Shown: positions 34,298-47,844 of the stretch, in pieces
Layout: every line of letters starts with the position of its first letter
How positions within the stretch are numbered: position 1 is the first letter of the stretch
NCBI GenBank assembly: GCA_020055645.1
Contig: CM034546.1
Location: 43,276,001 to 43,340,000, forward strand
Source: Tomocerus qinae
Taxonomy: Eukaryota; Arthropoda; Collembola; Entomobryomorpha; Tomoceridae
Length of the DNA stretch: 64,000 nucleotides
Direction of reading: 5' to 3'
Notes under the pieces: model-generated
The model's input: the letters and a program-made list of their open reading frames with translations, nothing else
Told to the model about the DNA's origin: nothing
The model's database searches: none
Program-made: the position numbers and the translations under genes

Positions 34298-37200
34298 ATG
34301 TTTGTGAGCAGACACGACGTCAAGTTTCTAATCAATGACAAAGAATACACAGGTAAGAATTATAAATTTCTGTAATATTGACTGCCGTAATCTCTGTCCT
34401 TAGTTTTTATGCAATCTACTTCGTATGAATGATACGTTCGAATAAATCGACCTTATGTGATAGTTATTATATTGTTTAATTCTTTCGCTAACTTCGTTCG
34501 TATCGTAATCTTTATAAAATAATAATGTACGCAAAGTGATTTGATTGTTTCCAGGGCCCCGCCCTCAGGGACAAAGTGACGACATGCTCAAGAAAACTGC
34601 TTTCCCCCAACCAATTCTTTCCAACAACATTCCCCCCGATTTCGATTCGGAGAACTAACTAACTAACTAACTGCTTTACTAACTGGAGAACTAACTATTT
34701 GGAGAACTAACTGGTTGGGGGAGAGTTTTCTGGACCATTTCGTCACCTTGTCCCTGAGGGCGGAGCCTTGGAAAATGGAAACATTCAAATCACTTTAATG
34801 TAAATACGTATTTGCGATTTGACTTTGATAAGCTGTAAAGCATTACTATTTGATTTTAGTTTCGGAGAGGGACAAATGGAGCGCGGACTCAAAACTTGTG
34901 GACTTCATTCGTGAAGATGCGAAATTAAAAGGGACAAAGATTATGTGTCGAGAAGGAGGTTGCGGAACTTGTGTTGTCACCGTATACGAAAAGGACCAAT
35001 TGAGTGGAAATCCTACTGCCAAAGCCGTACCTTCGGTAATTTTCTTCTTTCTCGTAATCAAAATCGAATTTTATTGTAAAGGACAAGTCACACACGTCAA
35101 TTCTTGTTGTCTTAATTGATATTGTGATGAGCGACAAAGATCTAATATGCTTATTATAATAATATCAAAGTCATTCAAATATTATGATCCAATACGTTTT
35201 TACTGATATGAGAATTTTTCAAAATTGTTGCTAGTGTACCATTCCACTGTTTAGTTGCGATGGTTGGGAAATTAGGACAGTGGAGTACTTAGGTGATAAA
35301 AAGCGAGGATATCATCCAATTGAAAAAAGTTTGGTGGATTGTAATGGAATACAATGTGGATTTTGTACACCTGGAATGGTCATGAGCATGTACAGGTAAA
35401 TGGAAATCAACCATCTGAAAAGGTAGTTACGTACAAATTCATATTTACTTGTAAATGTGTAATTACAGTCTATAAATCTGTGTTTAGCTTGCAAGAGTCC
35501 AAATCTGTGGCAAACATTGAAGATATTTTGGACGGAAATATCTGTCGCTGTACTGGATATCGGCCAATACTTGATTCCTTCAAATCGCTTGGCTCTTCTC
35601 AAACAGTCGCTAAAACGGTTACCTATTTTCCTTATTTACATCATTTGCCGTTACGGCAAGGAGAGAATGCTGAAATGAGTTATTTGTAAGCATTTCCTTG
35701 TTTAAAAATATGTCTGCAAAAGTTTTAGCATACATTTTGTCTCTTCAATACCAATGATAACTTACACGTACCATTTATTGTTAGCAGACAGTAGAACCCA
35801 TGATGTGAATGACCTACGCTTCAGTATTTGTTTTGATTCAAAGTTTCATTATATGACCTTTTGGACCTTTTTATACACAGAATCCATGCGAGGGCTGCCC
35901 AGGACGTCAGCAACAGGAAATTTCTCCATTAAATACTAGAACGTGTTCCAGAGCAATAGAATTAGATTTTCGCAATACCCAGAAATGGATGAGAGTGGAT
36001 AATCTGGATTCTGCATTTTGCGTGCTGAAATCATTTATGACCGAAGGAAGGCCATATCGAGTTATAACTGGAATTAATGAACAGGGTATACCAGACTGTA
36101 TTATAGCAAACCCAAGGATGGGACAATAAAAATTAGGCGAAGCTTGACACTAAATATATACCGAGTGTTGATATAATATCACATAATCACACACACCATT
36201 CGGTATATTTAGTGTCAAGCGTCGTCTACTAGCTATGGCCTGCATCCTGAGGTTTTCTACAGTCTGCGGGGTACTAATTTAATTATTTTCGTCAGATAAG
36301 TCTCTTTGGGATTTTATAAATACTGTATTCATTTATGAATTTATGGATTTTTGGGGCAACTAAAAAGGAATACTTTCAATGTTTTAATAGTTCTAATTTT
36401 TAAGTATCAGTGTGACGAGTGTGGTAATTTTCAATATTCCCTAGGGGCATTTAGAGAAGACCCGGTGAAAAATTACCTGGATATAACTGCAGTGCAAGAA
36501 TTGAGAAATTATTCAACAAATCCAGCTCAAAATGGGGTTTTTATTGGCAGTACTGTAACACTTGCAAGTACCATTTCCATTCTCAAAGAAATCTCGGGTA
36601 AAGAAGGTTATGAATATGCAGGAGAAATTATCAAAATTTTAGACCGAGACGCAAATGTTCCTGTTAGAAATGTAAGTGTTGATAAAATTACATTGTTGAA
36701 AGTAAAGGTACTAATATACGAAGGGTTGTACGATTATTGACTAGTTGGAATGTACCAAAAGTAAGTTAATCACATTTGCACGTTAAATGCCTATATCAGA
36801 ACAATTTTTATTAGGATCTACAAATAAATTCCTAGCATTTGTAATATTTAAATGTTTTAGCTATCCTTTTGTAGCGTCATATTGAAACTGGTATGTTTTA
36901 TAGGTGGCCACAGTTGGAGAAGAATTGTTGATGAAAAACAAGTACAAGGAGTACGTTTCTGATGTATTTATATGCATGGAGGCGGTTGGTGCAACGGTTA
37001 CAATTGGTAACGGTCTTTTGTTTTAAAACTAAGCAGAGTTAGTTTGATTGCATAATTAAGTAGCATTAAGTAGAGATATTAACAGCATAATGATATTGAT
37101 AGCATAAAGAAATGTTTTAACCAATTTTTAAAATATTTTTAACAGCCAAATCTGTCGACTCATTGGACACATTTACCTTACTACAATTTTTCAATATGGA

Positions 37201-40200
37201 TATGACTGGAAAGTTTCTAATTCGTCTCAATCTACCCCGACTGAAAAATTATTTCTTTCGGGCATTCAAAGTAATTAAATTTTTGCATTTACACCTGCCC
37301 AAAATGGATGGCTAAATAATATTCAATTGAATCTTCACATTTTAACAAGATTCCCTTGTTTAGATTTCACGTCGTTATCAAAACTGTAAAGCCATTTTGA
37401 ATGCAGGAATCCTTATGAAGGTTGACAAACAGCAAAACTATAAAGTTGTTGAGAAACCACGAATTGTTTTTGGAGGTGTTCATCCCAACTTTGTAAGTCT
37501 TCACGTTTTATACTGCATTTTTTGTAGCAGAGTCAAATAAAATTTTGTATAATAATATGAATATTACTTAATCTGTACAGATACTACAAACACAAATTAA
37601 TACAATAAATTTTATAATAATATACTATTGATATTGATTATTATTAATGAGGAAACAAATTGGAACATTTTTGAAAAGGTTCACGCTTGGTCGACGGAAA
37701 TGTTTTTGCTAAACAAATCCCTTTCGGATGAAATGGTACTCCAAGGGGCAATGAAGCATCTCGACAAAGAAGTCAATCCCATCACTAAACAAGATGAGCC
37801 TTCAGTTGCCTACAGGACATTTTTAACAAAAGCACTTTTGTACAAGGTAAATATATCCTCCGAATACCAGTGTCCATTTTTAACAATGTAACATTAACTT
37901 ATTTCAAAATTAACATCTTTGAAATTGTAGTAGACAATTTAAATATTTTATTACCCCTCAACATACTGTATTTAGCAAAGTTATGTTCAAAATATGAAAG
38001 AAATAACAGCTCAACAAAATTTTGTAGCATTAGTTTATTTCTATAATTAGAAAAAATTCATAAATCAATAATAATTTGAATCATAATAATATAATTAAAA
38101 TTATATTATTCATCCTTTTGGTGGCAATTTATTGAATATCAGTTTACGGTACAGAATCTACCGAATATGGCTGGAATGATAAAAAACTTTGATGTTGAAG
38201 AACTCTATTTGATGTTTTCAGACAATACTAGGGATTCTTGGAAACGTAGTAAAAGATAATGTGAAATCAGGAAGTACAAGTATTGCTATAAAGACAAATA
38301 AAGGAAAGCAAACCTACGAAGATGGAATTGGCCTTACGCCTTTGTATAAATCTGCAAAACGACAAGATGTTGAAGTTCTAAGCTCTGGTTAGAATTATGA
38401 AATTGCAATGTAATACAATCCATGGTAAAATAGTTTTGCCAAGGAATCCACTGAACTGTCTCCTTGTCGTTTTAGGTGAAGCGGAATTTATTGACGATAC
38501 TCCTCCCATCGATGGCGAATTATTCGGAGCATTTGTTATAGCTACTGTTGCTAATTGTCAGTTGGAGTCAGTGGATGCTTCTGCAGCATTGGTTTGTAAT
38601 TTAGTGTACCGGTGCTGTAATTAGTGTAGTTAGTTGTATACTAAGCTATTTTGATCAAATGATTGATTCCAGAAAATGGACGGCGTTGTGCGCTTTATTG
38701 TAGCGAAAGATATTCCTGGAGATAACAATAACATGGCTTTTGGTGCAATACCCGTTGTTGATAAGGAACCTGTGCGTCGTTTTAATATTTAGCACTTATT
38801 AAGTATTTAATAAATAATAATGATTTTAAATCAATTAAAACAATGTCCAAGATATTTAGGAATTTTTTACTTTGGTAAAATTGTATTAATTGTAGTAAAT
38901 TATATTAGATCTTTGTCTTTGACAAAGTGGAAGCCGCAGGTCAACCAATTGGATTAATTTTAGCCACGACCAGGCAAGTGGCTTACAGAGCCGCCACGAA
39001 GGTGAAAGTTACATACAAAAATATGAAAAAGCCGATTGTGAAGGCCAGAGAAGCTTTACGAAAAGTGGAACAAGAGGGAGCTTTGGAAGACCATGTAACA
39101 CAAACGTATAAAACTCCTGTGGCGACTTTTGAGATGGGAACGCGTGAGATTTCTGGAGAGCACGAACAAGGGTCTCAGTTCCACTACTCCCTGGAGACAC
39201 AGAGCTGTCTTTGCATTCCCAAGGAAGACTCCATGGATATCTTCAGTGCTACTCAGTGGATGGATCATGTACAAGCGACAGTCGCTGCTGCTTTGGGCGT
39301 CCAGGACAATTAGTCAGTTTCTATTTAATTAAATATTAAATTCGATTTGAATATCATTGCATATTTGACATCTACTATGGCAAATAGATTTTCCTTAGGG
39401 GTCAAAAATGATTTAAATTTTAATCTCTTTAAAATTCGTGGATTTCATTACTAATTGGATACTTGTTTACTTCTTAAAGTTTAAACATTAAAGTTAAACG
39501 AATTGGAGGTGCATTTGGATCCAAGATTACAAAAGCTACTCCTGTAGCGAGTGCTTGTGCCATCGCTGCTTTCGTCACCAACCGTCCAGTGAGAGTAATC
39601 ATGGATCTGGAAACCAACATGAGGATGATTGGGAAGCGAGAACCCTATGTTTGTCGATATAACGTGAGATCAATGGGAAAACTTTGATATTGAGTTTTAG
39701 AGATAAAATATAATTAACAGTTATAAAACAAGCATTATTACTGAACTGTATTTGGGTTTAGAAATTGCTTGAAGTCTTTTGGAGTTTAATTTTCTTATAT
39801 TATTAATTTCAATTGAGCATTGGGGAAATATTTGATATTTGTTTGTAAAATTAGGTAAAATTTTCTGAAACTGGAAAAATTATTAAATTAAAAGCCTATT
39901 TGTTGTCGGATTCTGGATGGACAAGAAACGAATCCTATGCTGCACCAAAATTGCTTTATTTTCAAAATTTATACGCTGCCAGTGATTGGGAAGTCAAGGG
40001 AGGGTACTTGCTGACAAATACTCCATCAAATACTTACACAAGAGCACCAGGTTAAATGTTTTTGAATTTTTAGTCAAGGTGCATTTTCCATCTTGTCCAA
40101 CACTTTACGACTTGCCTTTTGAATAATAATTTCTAGTACCGAATTCGTATCCACCTAGCGTAGTATCGAACAAAACGGTTTCCTTGTCGGTTAATAAAAT

Positions 40201-42635
40201 TCAAAAAGAAGATAAAAAAGAGTTTAATATTCATAAGAAGTCATATTTTATAATGATTGTTTTTCAGGAGGATTAAATGGAACAGCCTTTAGTGAATACA
40301 TAATGGAGCACATTGCATTTGTGCTTAAAATGGACCCTTTTGATGTGAGGGCTGCAAATTATTTGAAGCTTGGAGATCGTTTGTTCAATGGCGAAAGTTT
40401 TACTGAAGAGAATTTAATGCCCCGAATGGTTGAGCAAATAAAAATTACTGGAGAATACGAAATGAGGAAACGAACGACTGAAAAATTCAATAAGGTAAAT
40501 TTCAAAAGTTTGTGCGCTAATTACTAAACTACAGTTGCTAGTTATCAAAATGAAAATAATGATTTTGAATGTCATTTTTTATTTCAGGAAAACCGTTGGA
40601 AAAAACGTGGATTGGCTATCACTACTTCTGCAAATATTGTAAGCTATGGAACAAATACCTACGTTGCTTACGTTACAATTTACCATCACGACGGAAGTGT
40701 TGCAGTTAGCCATTCAGGAATCGAATTTGGCACGGGCGTTAACATCAAAGTAAATTAATTTCTGCACAATACTATCGACTATCAGTTGAATTTAGAAATA
40801 TATCTTGGACATTAATAAATGAGTAATAATTCTTCATAGCTGAATATGAATGCATAAATGTATTGTGTGCTGACGGCTTGAGTGGCAGCCAGTTTTCCAA
40901 TTTATCTCTTTATCTTTATTTTCCAGGTTGCCCAAACTGTAGCAACGTATTTGGACGTACCATTGGAGAAAGTAAGCGTCAAAGCAAATAACAACTTGAC
41001 AGGAAATAATGCAGGAAGATCTGCACAGTCCATTTCCAGCGAATTGAATGCTTATGTAAATTATTTTAATTCTACACTATGTACACGTTTTCTTAATTTA
41101 TATGGATTATCCTTCATTATCAATTGTACTTTCGCATAAATGAACTCAGGCTGCAATGCGTGCTTGCAAAATTTTGGTGGAAAGACTGGCACCATTAAAG
41201 GCGGAATTACCAGTGAATACTACCTTTCAAGAACTGGCAGAAATAGCATTTCATTCAAAAGTGGATTTGTCAGCATCGTTCATGTAAATTTAATTATTTT
41301 AATGACTATTTGACACCATGAAATAAATTTTTAGACATTCAATTTGGTTGGAGGGCATAGAAAACTTTTATATAATGTTAATAATTTTGAATATTTTAAC
41401 AGGTTTGCTGATCCAACAGATCATAAAGGGAGAAATTATGTAGGGTATCAAGTAGCAATCACAGAAGTTGAGGTTGATATTCTTACTGGAGAGTACAAGG
41501 TGATTGTATATGAATTATATAATAAATTACACGATTATTATTTCTGACAGAAAGAAAATAACAACTAAATTGTATAATGTTTATACACAGCAATCAAGGG
41601 TTGATATTTTGCAAGATGTTGGTCGCAGTTTGAATCCTTTAGTAGACATTGGACAAGGTTACTATTTCAATTTACTATACAAAGTGTCTGATGTCGTGAT
41701 GTCCAATATCCTTTTCATTCACATTATGATTTTTAATTAATATAAATCTTGGTAGTTGAGGGAGGATATGTATTTGGCGCTGGCATGTGGACTACTGAAG
41801 AAATTATTTTTGATGAAAATAATGGACAACTGTTGACTTATAATACTTATGTAATTTCCGTTTGTTGTTTGCATTGTTAATACAATTCTAGATTACATGT
41901 AATGGACAATTCCATTTTGTCACTAATGTTCTCTTTGTTCATTTATAGTACAATTTTGGGCTTTATGCTAAAACATGAATATCTATATTACTGCGCTTTA
42001 ATTGAATTTTTTGAAACTTTGGCGATATTTATATTATTTTTTTGTGGATAGAGTTATAAACCACCAGAAACAAAAGACATTCCTGAAGACTTCAGAGTTG
42101 CTTTGCTTTCTGGCTCCATCAATACTGAAGGCGTTTTACAAACGAAAGGTCAGCAATGTTTTTATGATTCGGCTTACTACGTATATAAAGATTTGCGCTG
42201 AACCCTATAGTTACCGCTGTGCGTTGTAATATAAATAAACATTTATTCATAATATTATAAACATTTCAATTTAAATAACAACGAAGTAATTTTCTGAAAT
42301 ATACCATTTTATATCAATTTTCGTAGCTTCAGGAGAACCACCGACAAATTTAGGCGTGGCAGTATTGTTTGCTGTGAAAAAAGCCATTGATTCCGCCAGA
42401 AAGGATGCTGGAAACGAAGAATGGTTTCAAATGAGTAATACCTGCACAATATTTAGTTTTCATTTATGTCATCCGCCGTTAATTCATACTGAAGATCTCT
42501 ATATAATGGATGTTGTTTAGTTTATTCAATTGACATTGTAATCCATAATCAAACATTAATATTTCAGATGGGCCTGTAACCTTTGAAGAGGTTTTCAAAA
42601 ATTCTTTGGTGTCAAGTTCAATGTTCTCGTATTAA
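34298..42635 (+). CDS. aldehyde oxidase, 26 exons, 1275 aa
   Basis: Molybdo-flavoprotein oxidising aldehydes with O2 as acceptor, cytosolic. Exons join in phase: 34298-34352, 34860-35035, 35235-35395, 35488-35617 (donor uncertain), 35881-36085, 36445-36671, 36904-37006, 37146-37270, 37364-37492, 37679-37846, 38222-38387, 38476-38591, 38673-38771, 38909-39312, 39480-39663, 39855-40050, 40268-40494, 40588-40749, 40927-41055, 41150-41283, 41403-41499, 41591-41657, 41756-41850, 42052-42148, 42327-42434, 42568-42635. Fe-S cysteines: C48, C53, C56, C78 (centre II) and C118, C121, C150, C152 (centre I). FAD domain about 200-420. Molybdenum domain from about 550: GQPIG near 631, GGAFGSK 764-770, RAPG 879-882, catalytic GEPP Glu at 1221. 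RAPG plus IMEHIA favours aldehyde oxidase over xanthine dehydrogenase. The usual GQG of the pterin loop reads GTG (HSGIEFGTGVNIK). Confidence 0.88.
34533..34796. mobile_element. 264-bp hairpin MITE in intron 1
   Basis: Inverted arms: AAAGTGATTTGATTGTTTCC, then CCCGCCCTCAGGGACAAAG, on the left, with the mirror on the right ending AATCACTTT. The centre has AACTAACT runs. No target duplication was made out because the palindrome extends to its edges. Confidence 0.7.
36142..36220. repeat. 79-bp hairpin in intron 5
   Basis: GCTTGACACTAAATATATACCGA and its near mirror TCGGTATATTTAGTGTCAAGC enclose a spacer of about 35 bp. It is a small inverted-repeat insertion inside the aldehyde oxidase intron. 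Confidence 0.65.
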
Positions 42636-42849
42636 GTGAACATCAACACTCATGACTTTAAAGATCCTGTAGTATCATCAATTGTTTCTTTATTAACCAG
42701 CTGTAACCTAGCACGCACAGTATGCTAGAAAATTTATGACCTTCTCATGGGTACAAAAATACTGACATACAAACATACGGAAGTATTCAATGCGCTGGAG
42801 TCAGTATATGTTTATACTATAGTCATGATCATGATGTACATATGTGTCT

Positions 42850-43060
42850 ATTCAGTAACTATCACGTTGCACAACAGTGTATTTAAAATTAATAATTTTA
42901 TCAAGCTTTAAGCTTTACAGTTAAAATGCGCAAAAATGTTTGCACAAAAATTAATTCTATCTGGATGGCATTTAGCATCTTTAACAAATAAACTAATCTG
43001 TTTATGGTAATACATTTTGAAATTTAATAACTGGACTGTGGCCAAGTATCATCAACCAAG
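42850..43060 (+). repeat. dispersed repeat RepB, copy 3 (diverged)
   Basis: Keeps ACTATCACGTTGCACAACAG, ATCTGGATGGCATTTAGCAT and TAATACATTTTGAAAT, as in 7596-7760. It lies between the aldehyde oxidase gene and the first receptor gene. Confidence 0.6.
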
Positions 43061-43180
43061 TATCATGTAAAGACTTGTAACAGTCTTTAGAGTATATTTG
43101 AGAACATTTTCCAAAAATCAATATTGTGCACATTAGAGACAGAGTTAAATAGAATAAAAATCATAGAAAAAATAGAAATT

Positions 43181-46093
43181 TTAACGAAATGTTAAAATAC
43201 ATTGCATTGTACCCAAACTAATAGAATATACAAACTTAATTTGCTTGTTTTTTCTTATAATGGAAAATCTACCAATAAAAAATTTGCATGCCGCACAGGA
43301 TTTAACAAATTTGTTGAAAATGACTTTTTCGTTGTTGGAACGATGAGTAACTGATATATATTTCCAAGATTTGATACATGCGAATGACGATTCAAATACT
43401 ATGGAAGTTGTGAAGAGTACCATCAACCAGCAAGTAGACATTAGGAAAGCCCATAGTAAAAGCAATAGAAACTTCATGGGTTCTATCTGAGAATGGTGCA
43501 GGATGAGCAAGTAATTAGCCAAGTACAGTTGTCTCTTGAACAAGAAGTTGGCGGCGAAGAAGCAAAGATTGTACACGCTATTAGCATCAAGGACGATTAG
43601 CTGCAATAGTCGATAGATTTTGGGAATGTTTGATGAATCTCTGAATGTATCTTCCGTTTGGTACGTTTTTCTGCCGAAACTACAATTTATTTTATTATAT
43701 TGCACATTTTATTACTAGTATATTTCAAATAATTATCGTATGTATGTTGATAAGTACAAAATTACCTCAATTCGTCAAACAGAACCTTGAAATTGGGACA
43801 ACAAAGAAGTGCAATGGCGATATGCAACATTGCCAATCCAAATGTGCAAAAGATCGCCCAGATATGCAGAGACGCCAAAATGGTAAAGTAGAAATAGCTG
43901 AAGTCATCAGGATCAAGTAGAGATGTCATGAAAAATGTATCGAATGGAATTATAAATATTCCACATCCAAATACTAATGGATACGTGACAGCAACTAGGA
44001 ACCCCAGGAAGAGTAGTACGTCTGCTATATCAATTCTGTTTCGGTATTTTCTTTTAAAGTATTTCTCTAATAAAAAGAATAGTATTGCGTTAAATATATT
44101 ACTATTAAGTATTAAAGGTACACAGTTGCCGTATTAGGAGGGGGTCCGAAGCACTTAACAAATGTTTCCCTAGCACGGCAATATTTTTAAACAATCACCG
44201 AAATACTGACATTAATACATGGTTACATAAGTGTCGTATGGTCTTACCTGTTCTGTCTTTAGCAAGCGAAAAACGGTTTACTAACAGAAACAAAATTATT
44301 AACGACGCCACTTTAAAAAAAATTTGCAATACATACGTTCTCCTGGCTTTGGAAGGTATAGACGCGTCTAATGGACGAGAAAATAATAAAGTAATTGCTT
44401 TAGATTTAACCGGCTTCAGCGCAATAACTACAAATACAAAACTGTACTTCTTGGGGTTTTCGCCTAAATGCATTAAAGGCAGTAGGATTTGTCAAAGCAT
44501 GGAGCTGAATGTGTTGGAAGCTCAGTCTGCCTGAAGGCCACACATGCATTTTCATGATCGGCGATCCGGACCGAATCGCTATCATTCAAAAATTTAAGCG
44601 ATCCAATCCGATACTAGTCAACGGGTTGAAATAAGACATTATAATAATAGTTGTTTGTTCAACCTCAGCCTTACTTCAACCAGCTATTTGGAAAAATGTA
44701 ATCAATTCTATCCGAGCCAGAGATATTGCAAATCTCAATCGAGCCGAACCTCTAAAAACTTTTTTAATCAATACAGCCTAGAACTGCAACCGACTACAAC
44801 TACTTAAATGTCATTTTGTCATAAGAATTCGATCGAATCACGTATTTAACGTAAATGCTGCGTCACTTTTAATACAATTTAAATTTTCTATTGCAATTGT
44901 TTTCCACCAATGTATTTTATTTCGAAAACTCTTAATACTGAAGAAATTGGGGACATGGATGGTGGAGATCTGGCCATTTGGCTATCTGAGTTTATACAGA
45001 ATATAATCGAATCTATCCGATATTCTAAAAAATTGTTCAGCGATCCGATTTGATTTACTACAAAACGTTATCGATCCAAACTGATCTTCCTAAACAAATT
45101 GTAACCGATTCGGCCCAATAAAAAAATTACCGATCCGAGCTGGTGCCTTTCTAAAATTTAAGCGATCCGAACCGAACCAGTCCTCCAGAAAAATTCGAGT
45201 GAACCGATCCCAATCATGGTTCGGATCGGATCGCTAAAACATCGGACCTTGCCGGATCGCCCATTATGAAGTTGCATGTGTGCTGAAGGCCAGTCGGTCG
45301 GTATATCATCCATGACCATCAAACAGTCCACCGTTGGCAAACGTAGCTTAACTTAAGCATCCAATCCAATCCAGTGGAACGCTTTAGGTCATCTGCTTCT
45401 AGTCCTTGCCTAATAGCCTAACTTGTTTCTACCCAATATACCTTAACCTAATCTAATGTAATCTGACATAACGTGAAAAAAGAAATTAGGGAAATTCGAA
45501 ATACAATGTAGGCATTTTAGCCTGTAATTTAGCCTACATTTTCGCTTCGCAGCTTTGTATTTTTATGCATAAATGATTATGTCATAGTTTTTCATTATAT
45601 TTACAAGTTAGATGATAATACAACTTGCAACCCATGTATTTCTAGTTTCTGGGGCCTACCTGTTTGATTTTAAAATTTAATCCATTAATTTTTATTTAAT
45701 TCTACAATGATTTTACAATTTTATGAACTTACTGCGCCATTGAGAGAAGGTGGTAATCAAGACGTTGCCAGTTGTTATTATCGTTTCCTTCTTGAATATT
45801 GTTACATGGATAACGACCACTGGAATAGCAATTCCTAAAACGAAGACGTAACTCACACAAGCAGAAATTTTGTCACCGTAAAATGTCTCATATGCAGCTC
45901 TTGCCAAAAGGTAGAACCAAAAGGTGTGTGCGTAAAGGACAAAGAGATACCACTTTAACCTAACCCATTTGTTAGTAGACCATTGAAAATACCTCCCTGG
46001 ACAGTTTGAATTCCATTGAAATGGCACACCTCCCCAGATATTGCCCCACTTTACATACCATGAAACTAATGTTCTAGTAATGGCTTTTACCAT
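43181..46093 (-). CDS. chemoreceptor-like multi-TM protein 1 (386 aa, 3 exons)
   Basis: Exons in reading order: 46093-45733 (361 nt, donor GTAAGT), 44066-43766 (301 nt, donor GTAATT), 43679-43181 (499 nt). Joined length is 1161 nt with phases 1 and 2 and no stop. Predicted membrane spans: about 48-68 (LKWYLFVLYAHTFWFYLLA), 78-100 (ISACVSYVFVLGIAIPVVV), two in exon 2 (VLLFLGFLVAVTYPLVFG; the ILASLHIWAIFCTFGLAM region), two or three in exon 3 (FLLLLLWAFLMSTCWLMVLF). Conserved Cys sit in the last third (KFVKSCAACKFFIGRF). There is no signal peptide. Size, span number and tandem copies fit an arthropod gustatory-receptor-like family; the classic C-terminal TYxxxxxQF is absent, so the family is inferred. 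Intron 1 carries a 743-bp element. Confidence 0.7.
44540..45282. mobile_element. 743-bp TIR element in intron 1 of receptor 1
   Basis: Ends ACACATGCATTTTCATGATC and mirror (TTATGAAGTTGCATGTGTG), with CTGAAGGCC at 44531-44539 and 45283-45291, an 8-9 bp target duplication (hAT or Mutator-like). The interior has more than ten GATCCGA/CGATCCGAACCG-type motifs on both strands. No transposase is present. Confidence 0.75.
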
Positions 46094-46800
46094 TGTGACG
46101 AATAGTTAGTATATCCACGAAATTATCTCCCCACCGAGTAGACGTCAAACAAATTGTACTTAGCTTGACAACCTATAAATTATTTCAAATTATCTATTGA
46201 CAGCTGTCAAATCAACAAATATATACGACACTGTTATTGAAGTCTGAACACTAGAAACATACTTCGATTATTTTATTCTTTCTGATCGAAGCTGCGTTCA
46301 CTGCTAGAATTAAGTAGAGTTTTATATAGCGAAAGTACACAAACTCAGCAGCAAGTCAAAACCATTAATAGACTTTAATTTCACAGGAGTAAAGGGATCT
46401 ACTGAGTTAAACATTTGTTCCTGGTATATTCCACACATTAAGAAAATGAAGTTTGGAGACTAAACCTGACCATGGAAAGGTTGATGTTGATGCAATCGGA
46501 TTCTATTAAAAAATACATACGACATTGGCTAAGTAATAAAATATTCAATATTCCATTAACGATATAACTTTAAAAAAATACATATCAGTCTTGTATATAG
46601 TATGAAGTAGAAATATGGTTATACTGGAGTCACTTATATAGAAAGCCAATTATTTAAATTAAGTCAATACTTTGGCAGTAAACAACTTCTAGAAGCATTA
46701 CAAAATATTATTCTATATACAATATATTTTCTAGCTCCTACACACATTTACATTGTACTTTAATTCAAGTTTGTATTGGGGCAACTTTCTGTAAAGCGTA
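46094..46800 (-). promoter_or_regulatory. conserved upstream block of receptor 1
   Basis: Blocks are shared with the upstream regions of receptors 2 and 3: TATTCG(T)CACAATG-like sequence at the start codon, CAGCAAGTCAAAACC near 46350, GACTTTAATTTCACAG and GGAGACTAAACC. Conservation of non-coding blocks outside the exons suggests recent duplication and perhaps promoter content. No defined element can be named. Confidence 0.45.
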
Positions 46801-47139
46801 TGAGTATAATAAGTACTGACAAACGCTTAAAAGTAAGTTAATTTTGTTTCAGTCGAGCCGGAGCCTCTTCTTTCCTGTTCTTTCATCACTTATTTTATTA
46901 GGGCTGCAACCATAATGTATATCCTCAGCAATTTCGGCTTTTGTTTGGCTGTGTGAGACATTGGTTCTTAGGTTCTAGTTTATGGGAAATAAAAGTCTGC
47001 AGAATAACGTTGACCATGAATGGAAAGGTCAAAGGAATACGCAATGAAACTACATTTACTTCATAAACGTAGCGGTGGCATTTATATTTTTAAACTCCAA
47101 AGTATCTATAATATAATCCTAGACTTTTAAAAATCACCC

Positions 47140-47345
47140 ACCTATGTATGTATGGTAGGGAGAACCTAGGAAACCTGCACTTATTACGTAACGTAAAACC
47201 CCATCCGCAATGTATAACTCAAGTGCTGAATCTAACTAACACTTTTGGGTACCTCCTCCTCCCATCACCTGCACACGTAATATATGCACGTTCCTTAAAA
47301 GCAAAATGCGCATGCCCACTTACTCTAAAGCACCGATATGAGTCG
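47140..47345 (+). repeat. RepA copy 5 (5' part, forward)
   Basis: ATGGTAGGGAGAACCTAGG to AAAATGCGCATGCCCAC, then GAGTCGTTTCAAAATAATTA. Same orientation as the 47845 copy and truncated at its 3' side. Confidence 0.65.
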
Positions 47346-47844
47346 TTTCAAAATAATTATAACATCAAAATATAATATTGGGATAATGTTATAATTTATG
47401 ATATTTCAAAAATAAACCAAATGTTGACACTGAATTTATTTAATAACTACTAATAATTCTAAATCTGCCAATTTTTTATGGATGCCTACTTTTCAAACTT
47501 TAGTCCCACAATGCTGGGAGCCTATCATACATAAAACTAATTTAGACCCGTTCTGATAAATTAGCAATTGTAATACAACAATACTGACTAAATAGTACGA
47601 TATAGAAGGAATTATGTGATATTCACACTTTTCACTTGTATTGCCATATTATACGCAAGCGAATGACTCTCAAGTAAATCAGTCTGTGGTGACCCTGTCA
47701 TAAAACCATATTATAAATGTTTCCATTTTACTTCTGCCTAACAAAAGCGGGATTGTAATATTATAATACTACTACATCCATTGTGTTACATCTTATATCC
47801 ATATACATTAGTACTGAAGGCAAATGACTAGTTATTATTATAAA

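Noticed and set aside
43645-44137. Plus-strand frames overlapping receptor 1 exons 2 and 3, and similar ones at 54027-54338 and 62286-62498
   Set aside because: Antisense shadows: they recur only because the receptor exons on the minus strand are conserved.
44195-44534. Open frames on both strands in receptor 1 intron 1
   Set aside because: No motif and no counterpart in the introns of receptors 2 and 3; probably inserted non-coding sequence.
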